Source: Myroides odoratus DSM 2801 | GTDB lineage: Bacteria; Bacteroidota; Bacteroidia; Flavobacteriales; Flavobacteriaceae | DNA length: 64,000 bases | Direction of reading: 5' to 3' | NCBI RefSeq assembly: GCF_000243275.1 | Contig: NZ_CM001437.1 | Coordinates: 2,833,650-2,897,649, forward strand | Part shown: in pieces, positions 16,499 through 25,675 of the stretch | How the letters are laid out: each line of letters begins with the position of its first letter | Numbering within the stretch: the stretch's first letter is position 1 | Program-made: the position numbers and the translations under genes | The notes under the pieces: generated by a model | Seen by the model: the letters and a program-made list of their open reading frames with translations, nothing else | What the model was told of the DNA's origin: nothing | Database searches by the model: none

Positions 16499-18625
16499 AT
16501 GTCTAATATTATTCGATTATTACCAGATCACGTAGCCAATCAAATTGCCGCAGGAGAAGTGGTTCAACGACCAGCTTCTGTTGTGAAGGAATTGATAGAA
16601 AATGCGGTGGATGCTGAGGCAACGGAAATCAAGTTGGTGCTAAAAGAAGCAGGAAAAACGTTGATCCAGGTAATTGATAATGGAAAGGGAATGAATGAAA
16701 CAGATGCTAGAATGGCTTTTGAACGCCATGCTACATCTAAAATATCCAAAGCAGAAGATTTATTCGCCTTAAATACAAAAGGATTTAGAGGAGAAGCCTT
16801 AGCTTCAATCGCTGCAATTGCACACGTTGATCTAAAAACGTGTTTACATAATAGCGAATTGGGAACCCACCTCGTGATTGAAGGATCGAAAGTAATGGCA
16901 CAAGAAGTGGCAGTTACACCTCCAGGAACTGTGTTCTCAGTGAAAAATCTTTTCTTTAATATTCCCGCTCGTAGAAATTTCTTAAAGTCAGATAATGTTG
17001 AATTGCGCAATATTGTGGATGAATTTGAACGCATTACCTTGGTACATCCAGGTATTAGTTTTACCATGATTCACAATGGGAGTGAAGTATTCAACTTGCC
17101 GAGTTCAAACTTGCGTCAGCGCATTGTTAACGTATTCGGAACAAGAACCAACGAAAAGTTAGTTCCAATTGAAGAAATTACAGAAATTGTAACCATCCGC
17201 GGATTCATAGGGAAACCAGAGTTTGCTAAAAAAAGCCGTGGTGAACAATTCTTTTTTGTCAATGATCGCTTCATTCGAAGTGGTTATTTGCATCATTCTG
17301 TTTTAGCTGCTTATGAAGGATTGCTGAAGGATGGTACACAACCGACTTATTTTATTTATTTGTCTGTACCGCCAGATTCCATTGATATCAACATCCATCC
17401 AACAAAAACAGAAATTAAGTTTGATGATGAACAAGCGCTTTATAGTATTTTGCGCTCCTCAATTAAACACAGTTTAGGGCAGTTTAATGTAGCGCCAGTG
17501 CTCGACTTTCATCGAGATGAAGGGTTAGATGTTCCTTATGAATTTAAAGACAGAGAAGCAGAAACACCTTTAATCGAAATCGACACACATTATAATCCGT
17601 TTAGCAATGAATTGCTAAATCCTGAAGAGGAGATTTTTAATCCTTTTAAACAAACACCAGCAAATACGACGAATGGTTTGCCTTCGGATTTCGTGGCAAG
17701 GGGATTCAATCCCTTTGAAGAAAGTTCTTTTTTGCGAAAAGAGGAAGAACCAGAAGAACCGATAGCGCCAGATGAAGAGGAGGAAGCTGAGGTATTTGAA
17801 AGTAAATTGACCACGGCTAAATCAACGATTGACTTTTCTTCGTTTAAGCAAGAAGGAAGAAAAGCAGATGAAGCTGTTTTCTTTGCTAGCAAATCCAATA
17901 AAACAGAAATTAAAAAGTCTTCTGCAACAGAAGTAGGGGCTTGGCAAGAAGTTTTTGAGGGACTGAAAGGCAAAGGAAGTGATATTGATATTAGTGGCTT
18001 GACATTCGAAGAGGAAGAGGTAACGGGAAGTTTGTTTGACGAAAGTACAGAAACCACCTTGGCTTCTCGTACGTTTCAGATTCAACGAAAATATATTGTT
18101 AGCCCGATTAAATCCGGGATGGTGGTCATCAACCAAGGACGCGCACACCAGCGAATTCTCTATGAGAAATTCATCGGAAATATTGCTAAATCCAATGCCG
18201 TTTCTCAACAGCTATTATTTCCCTTAACGCTATATTATGCTCCATATGAAGTGGTCTTGTTGAAAGAAATTCGACATTCACTAAAACAAATGGGCTTTGA
18301 TTTTGAAGATATGGGCGAGGATCATGTAATTTTATCGGGATTACCTGTAAATGTAGCTGAAAGTGAAGCGCAAATTGTGTTAGACGATTTGATTATGAGC
18401 TTCCAAGAAGGAATTCCTGAAACAAACTACATTCAAACGGAACGCATTGCTAAAACATTGGCACAAAGTTTGGCTGTAAAATCAGGAACAATTTTAAATG
18501 AAACAGAACAAGAAGATATTGTGAATTCTTTATTTGGTTGTAAAGAGCCCAACATCTCACCATTTATGAAACCTACTTTTATTACCATGAAAGTAGAAGA
18601 TATTGAACGAAAATTTATACTGTAA
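16499..18625 (+). CDS. mutL: DNA mismatch repair protein MutL
   Basis: 708 residues. The GHKL ATPase domain shows IAAGEVVQRPASVVKELIENA, DNGKGM, HATSKI and TKGFRGEALASI in order. An acidic, low-complexity linker (about 380-500) joins the C-terminal dimerisation domain (from about 520, RTFQIQRKYIVSPIKSG). The end lacks an obvious endonuclease DQHA(X)2E(X)4E motif: the equivalent block reads INQGRAHQRILYEKF, so nicking activity is doubtful. The stop and the start of the first rhomboid gene share one base (TAATG). Confidence 0.96.
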   Translation: MSNIIRLLPDHVANQIAAGEVVQRPASVVKELIENAVDAEATEIKLVLKEAGKTLIQVIDNGKGMNETDARMAFERHATSKISKAEDLFALNTKGFRGEALASIAAIAHVDLKTCLHNSELGTHLVIEGSKVMAQEVAVTPPGTVFSVKNLFFNIPARRNFLKSDNVELRNIVDEFERITLVHPGISFTMIHNGSEVFNLPSSNLRQRIVNVFGTRTNEKLVPIEEITEIVTIRGFIGKPEFAKKSRGEQFFFVNDRFIRSGYLHHSVLAAYEGLLKDGTQPTYFIYLSVPPDSIDINIHPTKTEIKFDDEQALYSILRSSIKHSLGQFNVAPVLDFHRDEGLDVPYEFKDREAETPLIEIDTHYNPFSNELLNPEEEIFNPFKQTPANTTNGLPSDFVARGFNPFEESSFLRKEEEPEEPIAPDEEEEAEVFESKLTTAKSTIDFSSFKQEGRKADEAVFFASKSNKTEIKKSSATEVGAWQEVFEGLKGKGSDIDISGLTFEEEEVTGSLFDESTETTLASRTFQIQRKYIVSPIKSGMVVINQGRAHQRILYEKFIGNIAKSNAVSQQLLFPLTLYYAPYEVVLLKEIRHSLKQMGFDFEDMGEDHVILSGLPVNVAESEAQIVLDDLIMSFQEGIPETNYIQTERIAKTLAQSLAVKSGTILNETEQEDIVNSLFGCKEPNISPFMKPTFITMKVEDIERKFIL

Positions 18626-19374
18626 TGAGAATATCAGAAGGAGTAAAACAGTTATTGATTATAAATATCCTATTTTTTATAGGGAGCATGTTCGTTCCTG
18701 CTACCTATGATTATTTAGCGATGTATTATTTTGACAACGCCAAGTTTCAAGTTTGGCAACCGCTGACGTATATGTTTATGCATGGTGGAATCATGCACAT
18801 CTTTTTCAATATGTTCGCGTTATTCTCATTTGGATCAACCCTAGAAATGATTTTTGGAACGAAAAGACTGTATGTCTTGTTCCTGATTTCAGGACTAGGT
18901 GCCGCTTTGCTACACATGGGAGTGAATTATTATTCCGTATCAAATGGCGTTAGTCAATTGGTTGCAGCAGGTTTCCCAGAATCTGAAGTCTATAACCTAT
19001 TGAAAAGCGGTATGTATGATAGACGCTGGGAATCTCACCTTAGTTCGGCTGATTTTGGCGCAATGATTTCTGCCTTTAATACTCCTGTAGTAGGAGCTTC
19101 TGGAGCAGTGTATGGATTCTTAGTAGCCTTTGCTTATATGTTCCCTAATGCAGAATTGATGATGATGTTTATTCCCGTACCAATCAAAGCGAAATACTTT
19201 GTACCTGGAATCTTAGCGATTGACTTAATCGGTGGATTAACTGGTGGATTCAGTATTTTTGGTGGTGGAACAGGAATTGCACACTTCGCTCACGTAGGAG
19301 GTGCTTTAACAGGCTTCTTATTGGTGAGGTATTGGAAACAAAATCAGTTTAAACAAAACCGTTGGGATTTGTAA
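18625..19374 (+). CDS. Rhomboid intramembrane serine protease 1
   Basis: 249 residues, about six membrane helices. YMFMHGGIMHIFFNMFALF (helix 2 HxxxN), the catalytic serine in GASGAVYGFL and the catalytic histidine in HFAHVGGALTGF are all present. A ~60-residue loop after helix 3 is longer than in GlpG. It shares one base with the mutL stop and is followed 1 bp later by a second rhomboid gene, a conserved flavobacterial order. Confidence 0.94.
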   Translation: MRISEGVKQLLIINILFFIGSMFVPATYDYLAMYYFDNAKFQVWQPLTYMFMHGGIMHIFFNMFALFSFGSTLEMIFGTKRLYVLFLISGLGAALLHMGVNYYSVSNGVSQLVAAGFPESEVYNLLKSGMYDRRWESHLSSADFGAMISAFNTPVVGASGAVYGFLVAFAYMFPNAELMMMFIPVPIKAKYFVPGILAIDLIGGLTGGFSIFGGGTGIAHFAHVGGALTGFLLVRYWKQNQFKQNRWDL

Positions 19375-19375
19375 C

Positions 19376-20200
19376 ATGAAAGGATTTGAGGATTTAAAAC
19401 GAAACATCAAATTAGGGGATAAGGTACAACTACTGATTATCCTCAATATTGTTGTCTTTATTTTGTTATACGGACTCTCTGTTGTTTCTTCAAGTGTGTA
19501 CCACAGTGTGTTTCCGTATGTCGCTTTTGTAGCGGAGGGAGTCGCATCATTGGGGCGCTTTTGGACGTTTATTTCCTATTCTTTTGTACATGCTACGATT
19601 TGGCATCTACTCTTGAATATGATTATGCTGTTTTTTGTCAGCAATCTATTCTTTACGTTTTTTACCACTAGACAATTTTTATTTGTTTACCTACCAGGGG
19701 CGTTAGGAGGAAGTATCCTATACTACATTAGTGCTCTTTTCTTCGCTATGGGTTCTGGATTAGTCGGAGCTTCTGCTGCGGTTATGGCTCCACTTATTGC
19801 AGTGGCTAGTTTTGCTCCGCAGATGGAAGTGCGTTTAGCACTACTAGGGCGTATAAAAATGATTTATATAGCGGGGTTTATTATCCTTATTGATTTGTTT
19901 CAACTGTCTTCTAGTAACGTTGGAGGGCATTTAGCCCATCTTGGTGGTGCTTTAGTCGGCTTTGGTTATATCTTCTTGCTGAAAAGAGGAACAGATCTAG
20001 CTAAACCAAGGAAGCGAACAGCAAAAAATAAATCGACGTTTAAGAAGGTTTATGTCAATAAATCAGTAGAGAAAAACGTTACTAAGGAAGAGACCTCACA
20101 AAAGGAAATTGATGCCATTTTGGATAAGATCAGTAGGTCGGGATATGAAAGTTTGAGTAAAGAAGAAAAGGATTTTCTTTTTCGTCAAGGAAATAAATAA
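19376..20200 (+). CDS. Rhomboid protease 2 with C-terminal DUF6576-like tail
   Basis: 274 residues. SFVHATIWHLLLNMIMLFF, GASAAVMAP and HLAHLGGALVGFGY correspond to the HxxxN, serine and histidine motifs; the usual GxSG reads GASA, so the residue after the catalytic Ser is Ala. A basic linker (KPRKRTAKNKSTF) leads to a short C-terminal domain (EIDAILDKISRSGYESLSKE) seen on many Bacteroidota rhomboids. Start is 1 bp after the first rhomboid gene. Confidence 0.92.
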   Translation: MKGFEDLKRNIKLGDKVQLLIILNIVVFILLYGLSVVSSSVYHSVFPYVAFVAEGVASLGRFWTFISYSFVHATIWHLLLNMIMLFFVSNLFFTFFTTRQFLFVYLPGALGGSILYYISALFFAMGSGLVGASAAVMAPLIAVASFAPQMEVRLALLGRIKMIYIAGFIILIDLFQLSSSNVGGHLAHLGGALVGFGYIFLLKRGTDLAKPRKRTAKNKSTFKKVYVNKSVEKNVTKEETSQKEIDAILDKISRSGYESLSKEEKDFLFRQGNK

Positions 20201-20202
20201 GT

Positions 20203-21237
20203 ATGAAGAAACTATCTTGGTTTAATAAAGTTATATTTTTCTTTAATGTTCTCGTTGCAATAGGAACATTATTGGGCTATGTATTGCCTTTTTTAGCACC
20301 CAAGTTGTTTCCACTGTTATCTGTTTTTACGCTGATTCTCCCTTCTCTTTTATTGCTGAATTTCTTCTTCTTACTGTATTGGGCCATTCAAGTAAAAAAA
20401 CAGGTGGCATTATCTGTGGTGATTCTATTACTCGGCTTTACTTTTATTACGAAGTTCTATAAAATAACAGGAAAAGAAGAAGCTACGGAGCCAGAAGATA
20501 TTGTATTGATGACGTATAACGTTCGTCTGTTTAATTTGTTTAAGTGGATTCCCGATGAATTTGTTCCTCAGAAAATTAAGGAATTTGTCGATCTACAAGA
20601 CCCTGATATTTTGTGTTTGCAAGAGTATTCTAAAAGTGCTGGATTGAACTTTAAGCAATATCCTTATAAATATGTGGTTTCTCACGGAGATAAGATTAAA
20701 ACAGGACAAGCCATTTATTCTAAACATCGAATCATCGATAAAGGAGAAATTAATCTCCCTAATTCAAATAACAATGTCATTTTTGCGGATGTATTAATAC
20801 AAGCTGATACACTGCGCGTTTATAGCATTCACTTGCAATCGGTGAGTATCAGTCCCGATATTCACGAAAAGTTAGATGAGGAAAAATCAAAACGCATTTT
20901 CAAACGCATAGCTAGCGCTTTTAAGGAGCAACAAATGCAGTCTGAATTGATTCAGTCGCACATGAAAGACGCCACGCACCGCAAGGTAATTTGCGGTGAC
21001 ATGAACAATAGCGCCTTTTCGTATGTATATAGCAATATTAAAGGGGAACTAAAAGATGCCTTCATTGAGGCAGGCAGTGGATTCGGAAAAAGCTATGATT
21101 TCCCGTATTATCCAATGCGTATCGATTACGTCTTTGTGGACCCAAGCATTCAAGTGAAGTCCTTTAAAACCTATAGCGATTTTAAAAATTCCGATCACTT
21201 TCCCATTGTTACGCGTTTAGCTTTAGACGAACGATAA
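20203..21237 (+). CDS. Endonuclease/exonuclease/phosphatase family protein, membrane anchored
   Basis: 344 residues. Two or three N-terminal membrane helices (about 8-88) precede an EEP domain (from about 100) with MTYNVRLFN, LQEYSKS, YSIHLQS, GDMNNSAFSYVY and SDHFPIVTR, covering the metal-binding Glu and the catalytic Asp/His. The substrate could be a nucleic acid or a phospholipid; the membrane anchor favours neither. It is the last gene of the mutL-rhomboid operon (2 bp gap). Its stop abuts the stop of the convergent MFS gene with no bases between. Confidence 0.9.
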   Translation: MKKLSWFNKVIFFFNVLVAIGTLLGYVLPFLAPKLFPLLSVFTLILPSLLLLNFFFLLYWAIQVKKQVALSVVILLLGFTFITKFYKITGKEEATEPEDIVLMTYNVRLFNLFKWIPDEFVPQKIKEFVDLQDPDILCLQEYSKSAGLNFKQYPYKYVVSHGDKIKTGQAIYSKHRIIDKGEINLPNSNNNVIFADVLIQADTLRVYSIHLQSVSISPDIHEKLDEEKSKRIFKRIASAFKEQQMQSELIQSHMKDATHRKVICGDMNNSAFSYVYSNIKGELKDAFIEAGSGFGKSYDFPYYPMRIDYVFVDPSIQVKSFKTYSDFKNSDHFPIVTRLALDER

Positions 21238-22377
21238 CTATTGACGTTGTTTGGGTAAAGTCAAGGCTAGAATAAAGGCAATACTCGAAAATAAAACCAA
21301 TACCCATCCAAAGTGATGAAGTAAACTACTGCTGTATAGCCCCAAACCAATCAAGATATAATACAACAACCCGAATAAAGCTCCTGCGGATCCAATAGCG
21401 GTTTTGTAGGATATCAAAGCTTGACTTAAAATGTTGGGAATAGCGATACCAAATGCAGCTACAACCAATAAAACAGGAAGTAAAAACCACATCGAATGCA
21501 GTAAGAGGCAAACAGATAGTGCACTAACTAATGCTAATACAGCTGATGCAAGGATAAGCCTATTGCTAGAAACACCTTTGCTGATGCAAACCTTATTAAA
21601 GTAACTTCCCGCAAACGATCCTAAGGCTAACACAATACCACTATAGCCATAAACGGAAGCATCGTATCCATTAGACTCAAAGATAAATGGAGCAAACGAA
21701 TAGTAGCTAAAGAGTAAGACATTGTAACTCATCACCAACAAAGCGTAACGCCAAATACGTGGATCTGTGTACATTTGTTTGGCGAGTTGAATAACAGCTT
21801 GCCCCGTAATTTTATCTTGGGTTTGTTTTGTTTCTGGTAGTTGAAAATAAGCTTTAACAACCAAAAATAAGGCGAGTATAGCAAGGAGAGCAAAAACGCC
21901 AACATGTCCAAATGTAGAAACGGTTATTCCACCTAATAATAATCCAATAACCGGACTGATGGATAACGCAATACCCATGATAGAAAATACCTTGCTCAGT
22001 TCTACGCCTGTATATACATCGCGCATCATGGTTTGGGTAATCACAGATCCTACAGCAATACCAAAGGCAGCGAGAATACGTGCGGCCAATACCAATTCGA
22101 AAGTTGGAGCCAATAAAGCGAGTAAAGAAGCTACCATATAGGTGGTTAAGCCCCAAATCATCGCTTTTCTTCTTCCGATATAATCACTTTGAATCCCCCA
22201 CCAAATTACACCTAGTGCAAAAGCAATAAAATAAGTGCTGATGGTAAGCAATGCTTGTGTATCGGTTACTTGATAAGATTGAGCAATATGAGGTAACGCT
22301 GGACTATAAATGGTTTCAACAAATTGCGGAAACATCATTAAGAGCACCATAAAGCTCAATTGTACTTTTGTTTTCAT
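21238..22377 (-). CDS. MFS multidrug transporter (Bcr/CflA type)
   Basis: 379 residues with twelve membrane helices. TIYSPALPHIAQSYQVTDTQ in the first helix region and the motif-A loop GIQSDYIGRRKAMIWG are typical of Bcr/CflA drug:H+ antiporters. An AraC regulator gene is divergent 88 bp away and is its likely controller. Substrate unknown. Confidence 0.9.
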   Translation of the reverse strand: MKTKVQLSFMVLLMMFPQFVETIYSPALPHIAQSYQVTDTQALLTISTYFIAFALGVIWWGIQSDYIGRRKAMIWGLTTYMVASLLALLAPTFELVLAARILAAFGIAVGSVITQTMMRDVYTGVELSKVFSIMGIALSISPVIGLLLGGITVSTFGHVGVFALLAILALFLVVKAYFQLPETKQTQDKITGQAVIQLAKQMYTDPRIWRYALLVMSYNVLLFSYYSFAPFIFESNGYDASVYGYSGIVLALGSFAGSYFNKVCISKGVSSNRLILASAVLALVSALSVCLLLHSMWFLLPVLLVVAAFGIAIPNILSQALISYKTAIGSAGALFGLLYYILIGLGLYSSSLLHHFGWVLVLFSSIAFILALTLPKQRQ

Positions 22378-22465
22378 TTCTATTATTATTTCTGATGCAA
22401 AATTCCGATGAATTTCCCTTATCTTTATAACAGGATAAAATCAAAAAATATCAAAAAACGGACAA

Positions 22466-23239
22466 ATGGCGTATTTGAATAAAGAACAACAGCTGAATTT
22501 ACTGCAAATTGACCAAGAAGTAATTGGGTTAGCTTCGGATTTAGTTCAACATGATTCGGGATTCCACCAGCATCCGGAACATGCGCAAATTCTCTACGCT
22601 CCGAGTGGTTGCATGACCTTATTGACACGTAATCGCCAAGTTATTTTGCCTCCTCAAAAACTGCTTTTTATTCCCGCAGGACTAGAACATCGGGTTACCT
22701 TTCGCAATGTTGTCGCTTATCGCTCAATTTACTTGGATATGCGCAAGCTTAAACTGGAGCATATGGACTTACAAGTACGAGTGGTATCTCCATTATTAGC
22801 GGAGGTGATTGAACGTATTTGCTGGTGGGAGTGGGAGGGTGAACCGACAGCAAAACAACAACATATTTTGCGTGTGTTTTGGGATGAATTGGAAGAAGCA
22901 AAAGAAGAATCGTATGCATTGGAAATTCCTACGGATTATCGTTTGCAATCGTTCATGACATCTTTTATGTTAGAAAAAAAAGTACCTCCTTTTTTACATG
23001 AATTTGCACAGTATGTAGGAGCGAGTGAAAAGACCATCACGCGTATATTCAAGCGAGAAACCAATATGACTTACCAAGCTTGGCGTCAGCAGTGGCGTGT
23101 TTATCGTGCCATAGAACTCCTCGCAGAAAATACTAGTATATCAGAAGTTAGCCACCAATTGGAATTTTCTTCCGATAGCGCTTTTATTGAGTTCTTTAAA
23201 AATCATACGGGAACAACACCAGCGAAGTATTTTTTGTAG
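22466..23239 (+). CDS. AraC-family regulator of the divergent MFS gene
   Basis: 257 residues. An N-terminal cupin (HQHPEHAQILYAPSGCMTLL, LLFIPAGLEHRV) is joined to a C-terminal double helix-turn-helix (VGASEKTITRIFKRETNMTY, AELLAENTSISEVSHQLEFSSDSAFIEFFK cited by its end EFSSDSAFIEFFK, GTTPAKYF). It is divergent from the Bcr/CflA transporter, the usual arrangement for a ligand-responsive activator. The stop codon runs into a TTAAGGG tandem repeat. Confidence 0.93.
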   Translation: MAYLNKEQQLNLLQIDQEVIGLASDLVQHDSGFHQHPEHAQILYAPSGCMTLLTRNRQVILPPQKLLFIPAGLEHRVTFRNVVAYRSIYLDMRKLKLEHMDLQVRVVSPLLAEVIERICWWEWEGEPTAKQQHILRVFWDELEEAKEESYALEIPTDYRLQSFMTSFMLEKKVPPFLHEFAQYVGASEKTITRIFKRETNMTYQAWRQQWRVYRAIELLAENTSISEVSHQLEFSSDSAFIEFFKNHTGTTPAKYFL

Positions 23240-23240
23240 G

Positions 23241-23275
23241 TTAAGGGTTAAGGGTTAAGGGTTAAGGGTTAAGGG
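23241..23275. repeat. Five tandem TTAAGGG heptamers
   Basis: Five perfect copies of TTAAGGG beginning two bases after the AraC stop, followed by TGAGGCGATGAGAGGGTGAGG. CCTCACCCTTAACCC at about 57162 is the reverse complement of the same junction, so this is a dispersed spacer sequence, not a telomere. Confidence 0.9.
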
Positions 23276-23401
23276 TGAGGCGATGAGAGGGTGAGGAGGT
23301 GAGATAGAAGATGAGGTGATGATGTAAAATCTCGTAGTGGCAAATGGCAATTTGCCAAGTAACTAGATAATTTGTTTGATTAAGAGTGAATCAAATCAAA
23401 T

Positions 23402-23475
23402 CACAAACCTCACAAAGAGCAAACCTCACAAAGAACAAAAAACAAACCTCACAAAGCACAAACTTCACAAAAAGC
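23402..23475. repeat. Degenerate CTCACAAAGAGCAAAC repeats
   Basis: About four imperfect copies of an A-rich unit containing CCTCACAAAG. They are the reverse complement of the 16-bp array at 24727-24854, so the MFS gene between them is flanked by inverted arrays. Confidence 0.8.
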
Positions 23476-23480
23476 CCCCC

Positions 23481-24677
23481 TTAATTTGTTTTGAATTTTC
23501 TAGAAAACATATAGCATAAACTCAGCATAATAATAGCTGAACTGATATACATAATAGTTGGGATGTGTTCAAGATGATCTTTGTAGTACCAACCTGCAGC
23601 AAAGGCACCACCACCGATTCCCGCTTCTAAGGCAATATACATGGTGGAAACAGCTCTTCCTCTTTGATCAGGTGTACTGAAATCAATCGTCCAAGCATTT
23701 AAAGCTGGAGATAAAATTCCCAAGGCAATACCATACATAAAAGCCCCTAAATACAAACCATTAACAGTTTGGAAGAAAGCAATGATGAGGAGTGAAATAA
23801 GCAATAAAACCAATCCGATATTAATGATGAGTACACGCCCATATTGATCAGATACCTTCCCTGCAAAGAAGCGTACCAAGAGGGAGGATATCGTGAAAAT
23901 CATAAAGAAGATTCCCTTGTTTTCCAATCCTAAGTGCCCCGTCCAATCTGGAATTAAAGTCAGGATTACCCCATAAGCAATATAGGATAGAAAGGTCACT
24001 AAAGCAGCTGGTAAAACATTGAAATCAAATAAATCTTTACGGGAAATTTTAAAGAGTGAAAAAGAAAATTTTTCTTTAACCTTTAATGTCTCCTTCATGT
24101 TGAGTAAGATGAGGATAGACAAGAGCGCAAATAAAGCAGAAGTATAAAACAAGAAGTTCATCGAAGTATAAATCTTGATGGTACTTCCAATTGCAGGACC
24201 AATGGCCATACCTGTACTGAAGCAAATGCCGTGTAATCCCAAAGCTTCACCCCAGCGTTCTTTTGGAACGATATCAGCTACATATGCTGCAGTGGCTGTG
24301 GGTTTAAATCCCGTTGAAAAACCGTGTAGCAATCGCAAAAACAAGAAACCAGAAACGGTAGTTAAAATAGGATAAAGCAAGCTACAGACAAAACAAACAA
24401 TGGATCCAATAGCCATAATGGGTACTCGACCAATTTTATCCGTCAATTTTCCGCTAAAAGGCCTTGAAATTCCCGCTGTAATCGTAAACAAACCAATGAT
24501 TAAACCTTTGTATTCTGCTCCACCTAAACTTGATAAATAATCCGGTAATTCAGGGATTAACATATTAAAACTAGCAGAAAATAACAAAGAACTTAAACAA
24601 ACCAACATGAATTGTAGGTTGTATATGGGGTGTACGGAACGGGAGAGTAAAGACATAGTTGAATTCAATTGCTGCAA
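23481..24677 (-). CDS. MFS transporter flanked by repeat arrays
   Basis: 398 residues, twelve membrane helices. The motif-A loop GKLTDKIGRVPIMAIGS and LLHGFSTGFKPTATAAYVAD are typical of MFS drug or sugar efflux proteins (YfcJ/YhhS-like). MSLLSR, seven codons in, is an alternative start. No regulator gene is adjacent. It lies between inverted copies of the CTCACAAAG repeat family, isolated from other genes. Confidence 0.88.
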   Translation of the reverse strand: MQQLNSTMSLLSRSVHPIYNLQFMLVCLSSLLFSASFNMLIPELPDYLSSLGGAEYKGLIIGLFTITAGISRPFSGKLTDKIGRVPIMAIGSIVCFVCSLLYPILTTVSGFLFLRLLHGFSTGFKPTATAAYVADIVPKERWGEALGLHGICFSTGMAIGPAIGSTIKIYTSMNFLFYTSALFALLSILILLNMKETLKVKEKFSFSLFKISRKDLFDFNVLPAALVTFLSYIAYGVILTLIPDWTGHLGLENKGIFFMIFTISSLLVRFFAGKVSDQYGRVLIINIGLVLLLISLLIIAFFQTVNGLYLGAFMYGIALGILSPALNAWTIDFSTPDQRGRAVSTMYIALEAGIGGGAFAAGWYYKDHLEHIPTIMYISSAIIMLSLCYMFSRKFKTN

Positions 24678-24726
24678 ATTTATTGGAATAAATCGGGATG
24701 GGCAATTATTTTGGTTGACGGTTTAG

Positions 24727-24854
24727 AGGTTTGTGTTTTGTGAGGTTTGTACTTTGTGAGGTTTGCTCTTTGTGAGGTTTGCTCTTTGTGAGGTTTGCTC
24801 TTTGTGAGGTTTGCTCTTTGTGAGGTTTGCTCTTTGTGAGGTTTGCTCTTTGTG
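24727..24854. repeat. 16-bp tandem repeat array, eight units
   Basis: Eight head-to-tail units of AGGTTTGCTCTTTGTG: the first two vary (GTGTTTTG and GTACTTTG in the middle), the last six are identical. There are no spacers, so it is not CRISPR. It ends at AGATTTATCG. Confidence 0.95.
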
Positions 24855-25186
24855 AGATTTATCGATTAAAGAAGAATCTATCATCATCTCGTAATCCGCA
24901 TCCAGTAATCACCCCGACGAAGGAGGGGCCGCATCCGTTACTCACCATCTATCTCACCTATTTTATATTGGTTTCGGTGTTCGATGAATATATCTCACCG
25001 AGTTGTTATTTTGTTTTGGTGTTCGATGAATCTACACTTCGTTCCGATTTTCACTGCGTTTCAATCTCACCCCCTCACCAATCTCACCAATCTCACCATC
25101 CACACCAATCTATCTCATAGGTTTATATTTGTTTGCGTATTCGATGAATCTGCACTGCGTTCCGATTTCATCGTCTCACCCTTTTC
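24855..25186. repeat. Repeat-rich spacer without a gene
   Basis: Contains CTCACC-type repeats (for example five near-consecutive CTCACC units at about 25068-25100) and a 29-bp direct repeat starting TTCGATGAATCT at 25022-25050 and 25140-25168 with two changes; a third partial copy is near 24982. Short reading frames here consist of the repeats in translation and are not taken as genes. Confidence 0.75.
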
Positions 25187-25675
25187 TTAAAGCAAATATT
25201 CAAAATAACTCTTATTTCCCTCTTCTTTGACAAAAGTGAAATTCATGCGTTCCATCATGCGGACTGATTTTTCATTGGCTGTTTGAGCAATCCCTACGAT
25301 TCGTTGAATCTGAGGTTCTCTTTGTTTAATAAGCTCGATTAATCCCCAGGTTCCTTCTGTTCCATATCCTCCCTTCCAAAACGCTCGACCAATGGAAAAA
25401 CCAATTTCTGCTGAGGTTGCATCAAGTAGGGTATAAACAGCAGTTCCCATGAATTGATTGGTTTCGGTGTGTACAAAGGCACAACGAAATTTTTTTCCGC
25501 TCAGATTTTCTTGTTCGACTTGTTCTAAGTAGGTATCAATTTCATCTCGCGTTTCAAAGGGAGGAGTTGTTCTATATTGCATGGCATCTTTATCAGAGTA
25601 TACCTCAAATAAAGCCTCTTTATCTGCTGAGTTTAATAGGCGAAAAAATGTTCGCTCTAGTTCTAGTAGTATCAT
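25187..25675 (-). CDS. GNAT family N-acetyltransferase
   Basis: 162 residues. The start FFRLLNSADKEALFEVYSDK, the middle EIGFSIGRAFWKGGYGTEGTWG (acetyl-CoA loop, cited by FWKGGYGTEG) and the end GIAQTANEKSVRMMERMNF are those of the RimJ/RimL branch of GNATs, which acetylate protein N-termini or small molecules. No partner gene is near. Its stop is next to the repeat-rich spacer. Confidence 0.92.
   Translation of the reverse strand: MILLELERTFFRLLNSADKEALFEVYSDKDAMQYRTTPPFETRDEIDTYLEQVEQENLSGKKFRCAFVHTETNQFMGTAVYTLLDATSAEIGFSIGRAFWKGGYGTEGTWGLIELIKQREPQIQRIVGIAQTANEKSVRMMERMNFTFVKEEGNKSYFEYLL

Noticed and set aside
23241..23275. Telomere-like heptamers
   Set aside because: Only five units in the middle of a chromosome; the same words occur elsewhere in mixed spacer repeats.
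24727..24854. CRISPR-like array
   Set aside because: Units are 16 bp, head to tail and without spacers; no cas gene is in the window.
24827..25190. Plus-strand reading frames of 97 and 68 codons in the repeat spacer
   Set aside because: They are translations of the 16-bp array, the CTCACC units and the 29-bp repeat; no start signal, no domain and no amino-acid pattern other than the repeat.
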